39,136 nt of DNA. Origin: Zetaproteobacteria bacterium (GTDB lineage: Bacteria > Pseudomonadota > Alphaproteobacteria > Micavibrionales > Micavibrionaceae). A program made the translations under genes and the position numbers. The stretch's first letter is position 1. Every line of letters starts with the position of its first letter. Under the pieces are notes generated by a model, which was given only the letters and a program-made list of their open reading frames with translations, had not been told where the DNA came from and did no database searches. This document shows, in pieces, positions 17,433 through 26,074 of the stretch. The stretch is taken from assembly GCA_002747015.1 (NCBI GenBank), contig NVXI01000011.1, positions 24,081 through 63,216 of the forward strand. Direction: 5' to 3'.

Positions 17433-20400
17433 ATGCCGCCAAACATCCAACCCATATTTGAAAAATTTTTTATCTTTGGTGACATACCGAGTAATGCAGA
17501 AACAGGAATCTATATCCCGACTCTCGTTCTACTGTCTTATGTTATTGCCTCACTAGGCTCGTTCACCGGACTGCGCTTAGCAACCAATATTCACGAAGCC
17601 GAAACTGAAAGCCTGAAATCTACACTACATTACATCGGGGCATTATCTTTTGGCACTGGCATTTGGTCTATGCATTTCATTGGTATGCTAGCCTATAAAA
17701 TGAACATGGCCCACAGCTACAACCCTGCTCTAACCATCCTATCCATGGGGATTTCTGTCATAATTGCCTATGGTGTTTTACAAATCATCCGCGCAAGGGA
17801 TTTTAGTTTATTCAACCTAGGAAAAGGCTCTATTTTACTAGGGACAGCTATTTGCGCGATGCATTATACTGGCATGGCAGCAATGGAAATGGATGCAGAT
17901 TTACGCTATATTCCTTCGTTATTCTTTTTATCTGTGCTCATTGCAATCATCACCTCAGGTGCAGCTTTATTAATCGTCTTTGCCCTAGTGAAATATCAAA
18001 GAAATCGAAAAATATTATGGCAAACTTTAGCAGCACTTATCTTGGGTGCAGCCATTTGCGGAATGCATTATACTGGAATGTTAGCAGCAGTCTTTCTTCC
18101 CTACGCCAATTGTCGCTACGATCCTGATCAAAATTTTATGAACCTAGCTTTAGCCATCACCGCAGTATCAAGCACCATCCTAGGTGTAGCGTTAGCCCTA
18201 ACAATTTATATGCAAGAACAACAGAACATAAAGATGGCCAAACATACCGCATTCCCGTCAAAGCTACTAAGCTTTGCTATTATATTATCACTAACTGCTA
18301 TTTTATGGAGCATTGGAAACGACTACAGTACCTACATTACATTGAAAAATGATACGAATAAAAATATAAGAATCATAACACTTATAGATGAAATCATAGA
18401 GATAGAAGACGACTTACATTACTCCATAACAATGGCGATAGAAACAGAGCAGCAGAAATGGCAGAAAGAACATAGAAAATATATAGAGCTTATAAAAAAT
18501 AGCATCTCTACAATTAAAGAAAAACACAGAAACGTCCCGAACATCCATATAGTTGAGGAGACAGGCAACAAAATTATTGTCATGCATACAAAGCTTTTGA
18601 ACCTTATAAATAGCGGAAAACTAGGCAAAGCAGAAGAAATGATCGCGTCTCAAGATTATTTAAAATACAAACATATTTACACCCAAAATATGCATAAATT
18701 ATTACGAGACCTCAATCAGAATGGCAGTCAGGCTGTTTCGAGTTTAAAACAACGTACATATCATGCGCTTTTCCCAACCATGGCAGCTCTAATCCTTCTT
18801 ATTATTGTTTGGTCCTTTGCTTTGAACTACGTCCACCAATGGCAAAAAGAGCTAAAAGCCGCCCGTGAAGCTGTGGCGCAACGCTATCAAGAAAAAGAAC
18901 GCATAACAGAACAAATGCAAAAGTATACGGATAAACTAGAAGCAGCCCGTATGGAGCAAATGAATGTAAATAGAAAACTTGAAAAAGAAAAAGTAAAAGC
19001 CGAACAAGCCAACCAAGCCAAAAGTGAGTTCTTAGCAAACATGAGCCACGAATTACGCACACCAATGAACGGCATTATAGGCATGGCAGAAATGCTTCTA
19101 TTCTCAAATCTCACACATGACCAGAAAGAAAATGCACAAACACTACACAACTCCAGTGAAAGTCTATTAGCCATTCTAAATGATATTTTAGATATTTCCA
19201 AAATAGAAGCTGGAGAATTAGAGATAGAAACGGTGCCCTTTCATCTTGAGACAGCATTACAACAAATCATTCAGCTATTCTTACCACTAGCAACAAATCA
19301 AGGTCTGGATCTGACAATAAATAGCGAAGAGAATATTCCTGATGTCTTTATGGGAGATCTGGGGCGCATTCAACAAATCTTACACAATCTTATCAATAAT
19401 GCCCTTAAATTCACAGACAAAGGCAGTATAGTCGTAAGCGTTAAAATAATAGCAAGTCAAAACATGCACAATAATATCCGTATCTCGGTAATAGACACAG
19501 GAATAGGCATCCCACCAAGTAAACTAGAGCACATCTTTGACAAATTTACACAAGCCGATGCATCCGTCACTCGTAAATTTGGCGGCACTGGCTTGGGGCT
19601 CGCTATCAGCCAAAAACTAGTCAACCTAATGGATGGTAGTGTCGGTGTTGAAAGTACCGAAGGTAAAGGATCAACTTTCTGGTTCGAAATCCCTCTAATT
19701 ATTGCCGAGAAGAATTCTAGACCTGTCAATCTTTATGAAGAGCACCAAACTAGCGATGATGCAGCACTATCACCTGACACCCGCATTCTCGCCGTTGATG
19801 ATCATCCTGTCAATCAACTCTTCATTAGGAAACTTCTCGAACGCCTTGGCTTCACAAGCATTGACTTAGCCAAAGATGGTAAAGAAGCATTAGACATGAT
19901 TTCTGATAACGAATATGACATCGTACTAATGGATTGCCAAATGCCCGAACTTGACGGCTATCAGGTGGCCACCATAATACGCCAAATGGAAGAAACAACA
20001 GGCAATCATTTGCCAATCATTGCCCTGACCGCTAATGCGATGATCGGAGATAGGGAGAAATGTATAAAAGCAGGCATGGATGATTATTTAAGCAAACCAA
20101 TTCGACCAGATAAACTCACTGCGGTTATGGCAAAGAACGCTACTAAAGCAAAAAAAGGCACAAGTGATGACATTCCCTCAAGTAAAATAGAAAATAAAAA
20201 TCCAGACGAAAACCAACAAGAGCAAGTCATAGATATATCCCATTTCGAAATGTTTACTGATGGTGACCCAGCATTAGAAAAAGAATTGCTTGATTTATTT
20301 TTCTCCCAAGCAGAATTAGGGCTGTCAGAGCTACAAGAAAGTTTAGACGAAAACAATAATGACAGGTGGGAACAAGCCGCACATCGCCTAAAAGGAGCCG

Positions 20401-20549
20401 CAGCCAATTTAGGGGCTGCCCTATTAGCCAGTGCCTGTGAAAAAGCAGAAGATGGACATAAGAAAGATAACACCGATAAAGAAGAAATGCTTACAAACAT
20501 TCAGACACAAACTAAAGCATTGCAAAACTTTTTTGATAACAGACCATAA
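17433..20549 (+). CDS. MHYT-domain hybrid sensor histidine kinase with receiver and HPt domains
   Basis: About 1038 residues from ATG 17433 ([13 protein letters not shown]), which has AAGGA at 17416-17420. An earlier in-frame ATG (17364) lies inside the previous gene. The N-terminus is a seven-helix MHYT sensor with three MHYT-type repeats (WSMHFIGM about 80-87, AMHYTGM about 141-147, GMHYTGM about 209-215), thought to bind copper and sense oxygen, CO or NO. A second unit follows: a membrane helix (~277-295), a ~145-residue mostly helical periplasmic stretch, and a helix at ~443-467. A coiled coil then leads to HisKA (phosphoacceptor His539 in [10 protein letters not shown]). HATPase has an N box near 650 and G boxes DTGIGIP and GGTGLGL. 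The receiver has Asp834 ([11 protein letters not shown]) and the HPt has His984 ([12 protein letters not shown]). The kinase contains a whole phosphorelay and could phosphorylate the neighbouring receivers. Confidence 0.93.
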   Translation: MPPNIQPIFEKFFIFGDIPSNAETGIYIPTLVLLSYVIASLGSFTGLRLATNIHEAETESLKSTLHYIGALSFGTGIWSMHFIGMLAYKMNMAHSYNPALTILSMGISVIIAYGVLQIIRARDFSLFNLGKGSILLGTAICAMHYTGMAAMEMDADLRYIPSLFFLSVLIAIITSGAALLIVFALVKYQRNRKILWQTLAALILGAAICGMHYTGMLAAVFLPYANCRYDPDQNFMNLALAITAVSSTILGVALALTIYMQEQQNIKMAKHTAFPSKLLSFAIILSLTAILWSIGNDYSTYITLKNDTNKNIRIITLIDEIIEIEDDLHYSITMAIETEQQKWQKEHRKYIELIKNSISTIKEKHRNVPNIHIVEETGNKIIVMHTKLLNLINSGKLGKAEEMIASQDYLKYKHIYTQNMHKLLRDLNQNGSQAVSSLKQRTYHALFPTMAALILLIIVWSFALNYVHQWQKELKAAREAVAQRYQEKERITEQMQKYTDKLEAARMEQMNVNRKLEKEKVKAEQANQAKSEFLANMSHELRTPMNGIIGMAEMLLFSNLTHDQKENAQTLHNSSESLLAILNDILDISKIEAGELEIETVPFHLETALQQIIQLFLPLATNQGLDLTINSEENIPDVFMGDLGRIQQILHNLINNALKFTDKGSIVVSVKIIASQNMHNNIRISVIDTGIGIPPSKLEHIFDKFTQADASVTRKFGGTGLGLAISQKLVNLMDGSVGVESTEGKGSTFWFEIPLIIAEKNSRPVNLYEEHQTSDDAALSPDTRILAVDDHPVNQLFIRKLLERLGFTSIDLAKDGKEALDMISDNEYDIVLMDCQMPELDGYQVATIIRQMEETTGNHLPIIALTANAMIGDREKCIKAGMDDYLSKPIRPDKLTAVMAKNATKAKKGTSDDIPSSKIENKNPDENQQEQVIDISHFEMFTDGDPALEKELLDLFFSQAELGLSELQESLDENNNDRWEQAAHRLKGAAANLGAALLASACEKAEDGHKKDNTDKEEMLTNIQTQTKALQNFFDNRP

Positions 20550-20577
20550 GCACACAAAATCCAAGCTCTAGATAGAT

Positions 20578-20605
20578 TAGCATTCAGAATGCAGCTAGTA
20601 TGCTA
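20578..20605. repeat. Nested inverted repeats between the kinase and the flavoprotein gene
   Basis: GCATTC-A-GAATGC (20580-20592) is a perfect dyad. TAGCAT (20578-20583) also pairs with ATGCTA (20600-20605). They lie 29-56 bases beyond the kinase stop and 28-55 bases before the next start. They could be an operator for the flavoprotein gene or a weak terminator of the kinase operon. No T-tract follows. Confidence 0.3.
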
Positions 20606-20632
20606 TCAAGATATATAATTTGGAGCATGAGA

Positions 20633-22162
20633 ATGAACATAACACACACACCTATTACCAAAGCCAGTAGCGATGGGTTCTCTATGCTGGAATTACTCAC
20701 GACGATGTTCGTATTTTCACTCGGCATTATCCTTCTGATTATTATTATTTTATTTATTATCGACATCACACAGACAAAAGATGCGGTGCGCAAGAACTAT
20801 CCCGTTTTGGGACGTTTCCGGACTCTATTCTCCACTTTAGGTGAATTTTTTCGTCAATATTTCTTCGCCATGGATCGTGAAGAAATGCCTTTTAACCGTG
20901 CAGAGCGTGACTGGATACATCACGCCGCAAAAAACGACGATAATACCGTTGCCTTTGGCTCTACCAAATCATTGACACCTTCGGGCACAACCATTTTCGC
21001 AAATTGCCCATTCCCCACACTTGAAAAAGATGCCGCCCATACTTTGCCAATAACAATAGGCCCTTATTGTCCCAATCCATATGCAGCCCCATCATTTTTT
21101 AACATCTCCGCCATGAGTTATGGTTCTCTTTCCTCACCAGCAATACGCGCCTTATCTGCTGGTGCTCACAAAGCTGGCTGCTGGCTTAACACCGGTGAAG
21201 GTGGCCTATCGCCATACCACCTTGAAGGCGGTGCAGATATCATTCTACAAATCGGAACAGCTAAATATGGTGTGCGCTCTAAAGACGGTCTGATGTGTGA
21301 CCAAAAGTTAAAAGAACTCGCCGCACATGAACAAGTCAAAATGTTTGAAATAAAGCTTTCTCAGGGGGCTAAACCCGGTAAAGGCGGTATACTTCCCGCC
21401 GCCAAAGTCACTGAAAATATCGCACAAATACGTGGCATACCTGCCGGAAAAGCTTCAATTTCACCAAACCGTCACCCAGAAATAAATTCAGTTGATGATT
21501 TGCTGGACTTTATTCATCGTGTGCGATCCGTTACCGGGAAGCCAACGGGATTCAAAAGCGTTCTGGGAGGATATGAGTGGATTGAAGAGCTGTGCCAAAA
21601 AATACATGCTCGCGACATCGAAAGTGCACCGGATTTTATAACGCTGGATAGCGGCGATGGCGGCACAGGCGCCGCACCAATGCCCTTAATTGATAATGTT
21701 GGGCTACAGATAAAAGAATCCCTACCAATGCTCTCTGATATTCTACACAAATACGGTTTGAGGGATCGCATCAAAATTATAGCCTCAGGAAAGCTAATAA
21801 CCCCAGCCGAAGTTGCATGGGCAATCTGCGCAGGAGCAGATTTTATAAATTCCGCACGTGGCTTCATGTTTTCTTTGGGCTGTATCCAAGCAATGAAATG
21901 CAACAAAAACACGTGCCCAACAGGCATTACAACACATAACAAACGCCTGCAAAAAGGCCTGAACCCTGAAGGTAAGGCCGTAAAGGTCGCTAACTATTGC
22001 TTAAACCTTGTACATGATGTGGAAGTCATCGCGCATTCTTGCGGCGTGAACGAGCCGCGTTTACTACGCCGTCAACACTTACGTATCGTGCAAAGTAATG
22101 GAAACTCTATCCCGATGAATGAACTCTATCCCAGACCTAAGGTATTAGCTGAATATGCATAA
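20633..22162 (+). CDS. FMN-binding glutamate synthase family protein, membrane-anchored
   Basis: About 509 residues from ATG 20633 (MNITHTPITK), chosen because GGAG lies 7 bases upstream. The body is the FMN/3Fe-4S central domain of glutamate synthase large subunit: FNISAMSYGSLSSPAIRALS, GEGGLSPYHLEGGADIILQIGTAKYG, KLSQGAKPGKGG, TLDSGDGGTGAAP, and the Fe-S cysteines CNKNTCPTGITT. It lacks the glutaminase domain and the C-terminal beta-helix, as in the stand-alone YerD-like family, whose substrate is not firmly known. A hydrophobic span at about 20-45 anchors it. That span is preceded by SDGFSMLEL, which resembles a type IV prepilin processing site. This is unusual, and possibly coincidental. 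Confidence 0.88.
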   Translation: MNITHTPITKASSDGFSMLELLTTMFVFSLGIILLIIIILFIIDITQTKDAVRKNYPVLGRFRTLFSTLGEFFRQYFFAMDREEMPFNRAERDWIHHAAKNDDNTVAFGSTKSLTPSGTTIFANCPFPTLEKDAAHTLPITIGPYCPNPYAAPSFFNISAMSYGSLSSPAIRALSAGAHKAGCWLNTGEGGLSPYHLEGGADIILQIGTAKYGVRSKDGLMCDQKLKELAAHEQVKMFEIKLSQGAKPGKGGILPAAKVTENIAQIRGIPAGKASISPNRHPEINSVDDLLDFIHRVRSVTGKPTGFKSVLGGYEWIEELCQKIHARDIESAPDFITLDSGDGGTGAAPMPLIDNVGLQIKESLPMLSDILHKYGLRDRIKIIASGKLITPAEVAWAICAGADFINSARGFMFSLGCIQAMKCNKNTCPTGITTHNKRLQKGLNPEGKAVKVANYCLNLVHDVEVIAHSCGVNEPRLLRRQHLRIVQSNGNSIPMNELYPRPKVLAEYA

Positions 22163-22183
22163 ATCGTAATGAACGCCAAACAA

Positions 22184-23596
22184 TCACAGCGCAAAAGATT
22201 CTTCCAGATTAAGGGACGTCTCGTTTTCAAATGAGAGGGGTTTCTGAGAATTCCTTCCACCTAAACTTGTTAAGGTACTCCCCATTTTTTCCCACATAGA
22301 TTCAACCTGCTCTACACTTATCAACCTACCTGTAACGGCACTATTAAAGGAAAAATCAGGAGCAACAAAATGCACTTCAATATCATCCTTACTTATCCCT
22401 AATGGCCCCTCAAAATGCTTTTGGCATGCAAGGTCAATTTTTTTAATGTCATCATTTTCAGTCCAACCACCACTATAACCATTCGAAAAATTTAAAACTG
22501 AAACATGAGCATGAGCATAACGTTGCATTCTAGATAGGTTTTGATCATCATAAGAGACGATACCATCTTTAATATCAACAATCTCCCCATGATTTAAAGC
22601 CTCTTTGATATAGCGCTCCAAATCATTAGGATCAAAATCATCACTATTATGTTGGCTATGCATCGCTATATTTCCCAAAATATCACGTCCAACATACTGG
22701 TTAATCAAATAAGCCTGACACATCTTATCTTTCACATCATCAGATTGCTCCCATAACGTCTCAAGGTCGTCAATAGACAGGCGACCATTGGTAAACTGTT
22801 CATAGGCGTCAGACTGGGCGAATAACTGCATAACCACCTTATACTGTACAATATGCGCCTGTAGCTCGTTCAAATGCATTAATTCGCGAAAGTTATCAGG
22901 TTCTTCGGCCACTTCGGCAATCATACCATTTCTATTTTGAATATGATGGCACCCCTCATGAATAAGTCGCAGAGCAATAATCGCCACTTTCGTCTGCTCA
23001 TCCATTTCAGGCGCATAAGTAACCTTCATCTCCGAACGTTCAGGCAAATATTGCGCTGAAGTCCTGTCCCCTGAAGATGGCTGTACCCTAATAACAACAG
23101 AATCATCCCTTAAAGCATTCAAAATCTCATGACATTCATCAAAGCCGGTATCATCTAACATTTTCACCACAGATCTCAACAAGTCCGCGTTCGGTCCGCC
23201 ATCATAGTCCCCATCTAAATCAGACATCGTAAACCTAGCTGGGTGACCATCATGATCTGTAAATAACCGATCCGATAACTGCAACCGCTCTTGTTGCAAG
23301 GCAGAGTTCCCACCTCCCTGCTTCTCCAACATACCAATCAAATTGACATAGACCATATCAACCTCATCTTCAAAAGGCTTATCCTCATTGGTCACAATAG
23401 TAATACCACCATCGGCAACATACGCATTAGGAACATAATTCGGTTTATGTTGCACCTCAATGCTTGGCGTATTCAATGCCTTTAGGATACCACGCTCTTC
23501 CGGCCCTTTATCACGAATGGCACAGTGAATTTTATCCTCCAACGACCATGCCGTCAGACTCTTGAAACGATCTACTAATGTGGAAATACTATTCAT
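22184..23596 (-). CDS. Putative zinc metallopeptidase (HExxH protein of unknown family role)
   Basis: About 470 residues from ATG 23596 (MNSISTLVDRF). The ATG at 23611 adds five residues. The segment IIALRLIHEGCHHIQNRNG contains HEGCH, an HExxH zinc site (His213, Glu214, His217). About 27 residues later, RELMHLNELQAHIVQY offers a Glu (Glu244) as the third ligand, the usual gluzincin spacing. No signal peptide or membrane span is visible. The protein is acidic and otherwise unfamiliar; it may belong to the DUF6782-type putative metallopeptidases, which I cannot verify. It converges on the flavoprotein gene and is divergent from the cysteine-hydrolase gene at 23777. Confidence 0.65.
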   Translation of the reverse strand: MNSISTLVDRFKSLTAWSLEDKIHCAIRDKGPEERGILKALNTPSIEVQHKPNYVPNAYVADGGITIVTNEDKPFEDEVDMVYVNLIGMLEKQGGGNSALQQERLQLSDRLFTDHDGHPARFTMSDLDGDYDGGPNADLLRSVVKMLDDTGFDECHEILNALRDDSVVIRVQPSSGDRTSAQYLPERSEMKVTYAPEMDEQTKVAIIALRLIHEGCHHIQNRNGMIAEVAEEPDNFRELMHLNELQAHIVQYKVVMQLFAQSDAYEQFTNGRLSIDDLETLWEQSDDVKDKMCQAYLINQYVGRDILGNIAMHSQHNSDDFDPNDLERYIKEALNHGEIVDIKDGIVSYDDQNLSRMQRYAHAHVSVLNFSNGYSGGWTENDDIKKIDLACQKHFEGPLGISKDDIEVHFVAPDFSFNSAVTGRLISVEQVESMWEKMGSTLTSLGGRNSQKPLSFENETSLNLEESFAL

Positions 23597-23677
23597 ATAC
23601 CTACACTTCACCCATTTTTCTTCTATTGTGCAATATACAATTTAAAATAGCAAATTTGAGACAAGAACGACCAGAGT

Positions 23678-23706
23678 TTGACAAATATACAGAATATAGA
23701 TACACT
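23678..23706 (+). promoter_or_regulatory. Predicted sigma-70 promoter of the CHAP-like gene
   Basis: A perfect TTGACA (23678-23683), a 17-base spacer and TACACT (23701-23706). The spacer resembles the one before phhB (26026-26053): both have AATATA-A/C/T-AGAAT followed by ATACACT. The predicted start near 23713 gives a 5' leader of about 64 bases with a hairpin. Confidence 0.6.
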
Positions 23707-23731
23707 TTATTTATAAAAATTAGGTGATAAG

Positions 23732-23752
23732 ATGCTCTCTATGTAAGAGCAT
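23732..23752 (+). promoter_or_regulatory. Leader hairpin upstream of the CHAP-like gene
   Basis: A perfect 7-bp stem, ATGCTCT (23732-23738) with AGAGCAT (23746-23752) and a 7-nt loop, lies in the predicted 5' leader, 24 bases before the ATG. It could modulate mRNA stability or translation, or be an operator. It is not followed by a T-tract, so it is not a terminator. Confidence 0.35.
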
Positions 23753-23776
23753 TAGTAATAATACATGGGTGTTTAA

Positions 23777-24577
23777 ATGGCTTTGGCTGATCCAAACGAC
23801 AAGATGATAGCTCTATGTTCGCAGTTTTTACAAACTGCGGCATCCGATAATGCTTATGGTGGGTATTGCGCAAAAGGAGTCGCCAATATTCTACAAACAT
23901 CTGGCCTCGGATACACAAGAGGCAATGCGCATACATGGGATGAAACTTTACCGGAAAATGGCTGGCAAAAACTAGAGGGTATTACACCTGAGAATGCCCC
24001 CCCTGGTGCAGTCCTCGTTTATGATCGTGATACCAATTACAGCGGCAAAGGCGGCGGTGCAGAATATGGACATGTCGAGATTGTTGCCGTTGACGCAAAT
24101 GGCGACAGAAAATATGTATCGGATAAAGCCCGCGATAATTGGGGCGGAACAGTGTCTGGAAATTTCGTTGGTGTTTACATCAATCCAAAACTACATCAGC
24201 CATTGGAAAACGGATCTTACTCAACGCTCCTTACATCGAACACATCAGAACGCTCATCAGACAATACAGATACCCCGCAAATATTTCAGGAATCCGAGCG
24301 CCGAAAAATAAACGACCTCCTTCTGCAAGCTGGTCTATCTAATACGGACCAAACCAATACAGCACAAAATTTTAATGACGCAGCAAACGCAACACCATTT
24401 ACGATCTTAACTGCAATATTCAAAGTGCTATTTAACATTGATATGGATCTTGCACCAGCAACCGAGGCAGCAACAACTGTGAAGCAAGAACCAACCATAG
24501 ACGTTACAAACACGGCATCATTGCCGACAACCTCACAGACAGATGAAAACACAAGCACATTATCTGCCAAGCCATAA
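23777..24577 (+). CDS. CHAP/NlpC-P60-like cysteine hydrolase (putative peptidoglycan amidase or endopeptidase)
   Basis: 266 residues. The N-terminal ~135 form a papain-like cell-wall hydrolase pattern: nucleophile Cys31 in YGGYCAKGVANILQTSG, a strand PPGAVLVYDRD (75-85), and His99 in YGHVEIVAVD, in the order expected for CHAP/NlpC-P60 enzymes that cut peptidoglycan amide bonds. The C-terminal half is polar and Thr/Ser/Asn-rich with one hydrophobic segment (ATPFTILTAIFKVLFNI, about 210-227). There is no Sec signal peptide, so export by holin, a contact-dependent system or lysis would be needed for cell-wall action. No phage genes flank it. It stands between a putative metallopeptidase and an RNase-toxin-like gene. 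The fold assignment is motif-based. Confidence 0.65.
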   Translation: MALADPNDKMIALCSQFLQTAASDNAYGGYCAKGVANILQTSGLGYTRGNAHTWDETLPENGWQKLEGITPENAPPGAVLVYDRDTNYSGKGGGAEYGHVEIVAVDANGDRKYVSDKARDNWGGTVSGNFVGVYINPKLHQPLENGSYSTLLTSNTSERSSDNTDTPQIFQESERRKINDLLLQAGLSNTDQTNTAQNFNDAANATPFTILTAIFKVLFNIDMDLAPATEAATTVKQEPTIDVTNTASLPTTSQTDENTSTLSAKP

Positions 24578-24599
24578 CCCGCATATTAACCTTGCGCGC

Positions 24600-25502
24600 T
24601 TAATGGCTCAGGGCAAGAGAATCTGCACGTAAAGCTATACCAGCTTTACGCCACGTGCTATGTTCAAATACAAACTCCGGTACCGTAGAAATCAATTCGA
24701 TCGTTTTTGAAGAACGCAAAGATTTCTTGGCACGTCCTATATTAATTTCTTGAGCCATCTCATGCTTAACACGATCAAATTCTTCAGAAGATATATCCAT
24801 TGCGTTATTCTCGGCATAAACACGACTATGCCCATTAACATTATGCGATGCATATAGCACCTCATCATTTTTCATATCCCTCCCCGGGCGATTTTCACGT
24901 CCCAAGACCCTATTCTTAACGGTACTGTCAGGATTATTGGAGTTAAATAAATATATTTCAGGACGCGCAACAATATCAGAAATCATACTCTCAACCGCAT
25001 TAATCGCCGCATTCGAGTCTTTTGCATTATCAAAATTTTTAAACGGCACAACACCATCCGTATCAACTGATGCAGCAACCAAACCATTTTCAAAACGCTG
25101 TTGTGTTGTCGGGTAACGATAGATTGTACCAAAATCATACTGCTTATTATTCCATGAGAAATGAAGGGCAACATTATCCTTACTATTATAAAGATTAACA
25201 CCTCCATTCTCAGGCGCAACATAACCAGTCGTATGCGGTGATTTCAAAAAATTATTCTTAATGTAATCCGCAAGATCATCAGGCGTCTCGACAAACAGAT
25301 TATCACCCAATCGTTGCGCTGGCACATCCCGTTGCGCTTTCTTATCAAAATAGGCGTTTGTGTTTTCTTCACAAAAAGCATTCAAGCCTTGCATAAACGG
25401 TTTTGGATCATAGCCCTGAACATGCTTTTCAAACGCATGCCCCCGTGCGATATGTTCAACCATATAATCCAGAGTAAGCACAGAAACCGTTCTATCAACC
25501 AT
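24600..25502 (-). CDS. Hypothetical protein with possible RNase-toxin-like N-terminal domain
   Basis: About 300 residues from ATG 25502 (MVDRTVSVLTLDYMVEHIARGH); the ATG at 25520 lies deeper in the preceding gene. The pattern HIARGHAFEKHV near residues 18-29, followed after about 100 residues by VALHFSWNNKQYDFGTIYRY, recalls the His-rich start and the 'GT.fRp' end of several polymorphic-toxin nuclease domains of the BECR/colicin type. This is a resemblance from memory and was not searched. The C-terminal half is unfamiliar. There is no signal peptide. The start overlaps the end of the 152-residue gene by 8 bases, so the two are co-translated. It converges on the CHAP-like gene with a 22-base gap. 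Confidence 0.55.
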   Translation of the reverse strand: MVDRTVSVLTLDYMVEHIARGHAFEKHVQGYDPKPFMQGLNAFCEENTNAYFDKKAQRDVPAQRLGDNLFVETPDDLADYIKNNFLKSPHTTGYVAPENGGVNLYNSKDNVALHFSWNNKQYDFGTIYRYPTTQQRFENGLVAASVDTDGVVPFKNFDNAKDSNAAINAVESMISDIVARPEIYLFNSNNPDSTVKNRVLGRENRPGRDMKNDEVLYASHNVNGHSRVYAENNAMDISSEEFDRVKHEMAQEINIGRAKKSLRSSKTIELISTVPEFVFEHSTWRKAGIALRADSLALSH

Positions 25503-25953
25503 AGAACTCTCCGCTAACACTGGTTTTTATACGCTTGCTTCCAGATAGCTTTTTTCCAAAAACATTTTCAAAAATTACGCAGATATCATCATGCAAACGA
25601 TCATAGTCATCTGGCGGATAATCATAAAAATCGCCATAATTCATAGAGCTCAAAGCCACGAATGCGGACAATATTCGTGAAAGTTCCGATTTAGAAAGCC
25701 TTATATGGCCTCCCTCATTCCTCTGACGAATAATTTTTTTACGAATTGTATCAAGTGATTCTGATGTAACAAAACAATCAACATCTTCATCATCTGTCGT
25801 TGCAGCATATTTCAAGAAATCAATGAGCTTTTTCTTCCACTCAGGCAAAGCGTTCAGTATCACCTGATCATCTGAAACAGACTCCAATGTAATCTGCGGC
25901 TCTAAAATTGCTGTTGGACTCCCCAATATTTTACACCCTATATAATTTTCCAA
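25495..25953 (-). CDS. Hypothetical acidic protein (152 aa), paired with the downstream toxin-like gene
   Basis: 152 residues, unrecognised. It is acidic in its middle and C-terminal parts (TTDDEDVDCF, YPPDDYDRLHDD) and predicted helical, with no membrane span or signal peptide. Its stop overlaps the start of the downstream gene by 8 bases, an arrangement often seen for toxin-immunity or toxin-antitoxin pairs, and its small acidic nature would suit an immunity protein. That role is inference only. Confidence 0.55.
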   Translation of the reverse strand: MENYIGCKILGSPTAILEPQITLESVSDDQVILNALPEWKKKLIDFLKYAATTDDEDVDCFVTSESLDTIRKKIIRQRNEGGHIRLSKSELSRILSAFVALSSMNYGDFYDYPPDDYDRLHDDICVIFENVFGKKLSGSKRIKTSVSGEFYG

Positions 25954-26025
25954 CGATTATAATCACATCAAGCCGCAATTACAAACTTTAGAATCATAAG
26001 AAAACACATACAGTCATCACACTTC

Positions 26026-26053
26026 TTGTGAAATATATAGAATTGAATACACT
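26026..26053 (+). promoter_or_regulatory. Predicted promoter of phhB
   Basis: TTGTGA (26026-26031), a 16-base spacer and TACACT (26048-26053). A TCACA / TGTGA dyad (26017-26031) overlaps the -35 and could be an operator. The sequence from AATATATAGAAT to the -10 closely resembles the promoter at 23678-23706. Confidence 0.45.
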
Positions 26054-26074
26054 ATATTTTATGGAGGCACTAAA

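Noticed and set aside
18802..19201. Minus-strand frames inside the hybrid kinase
   Set aside because: Shadows of the coiled-coil and HisKA coding sequence. The Leu/Phe/Ser-rich products are typical antisense artefacts.
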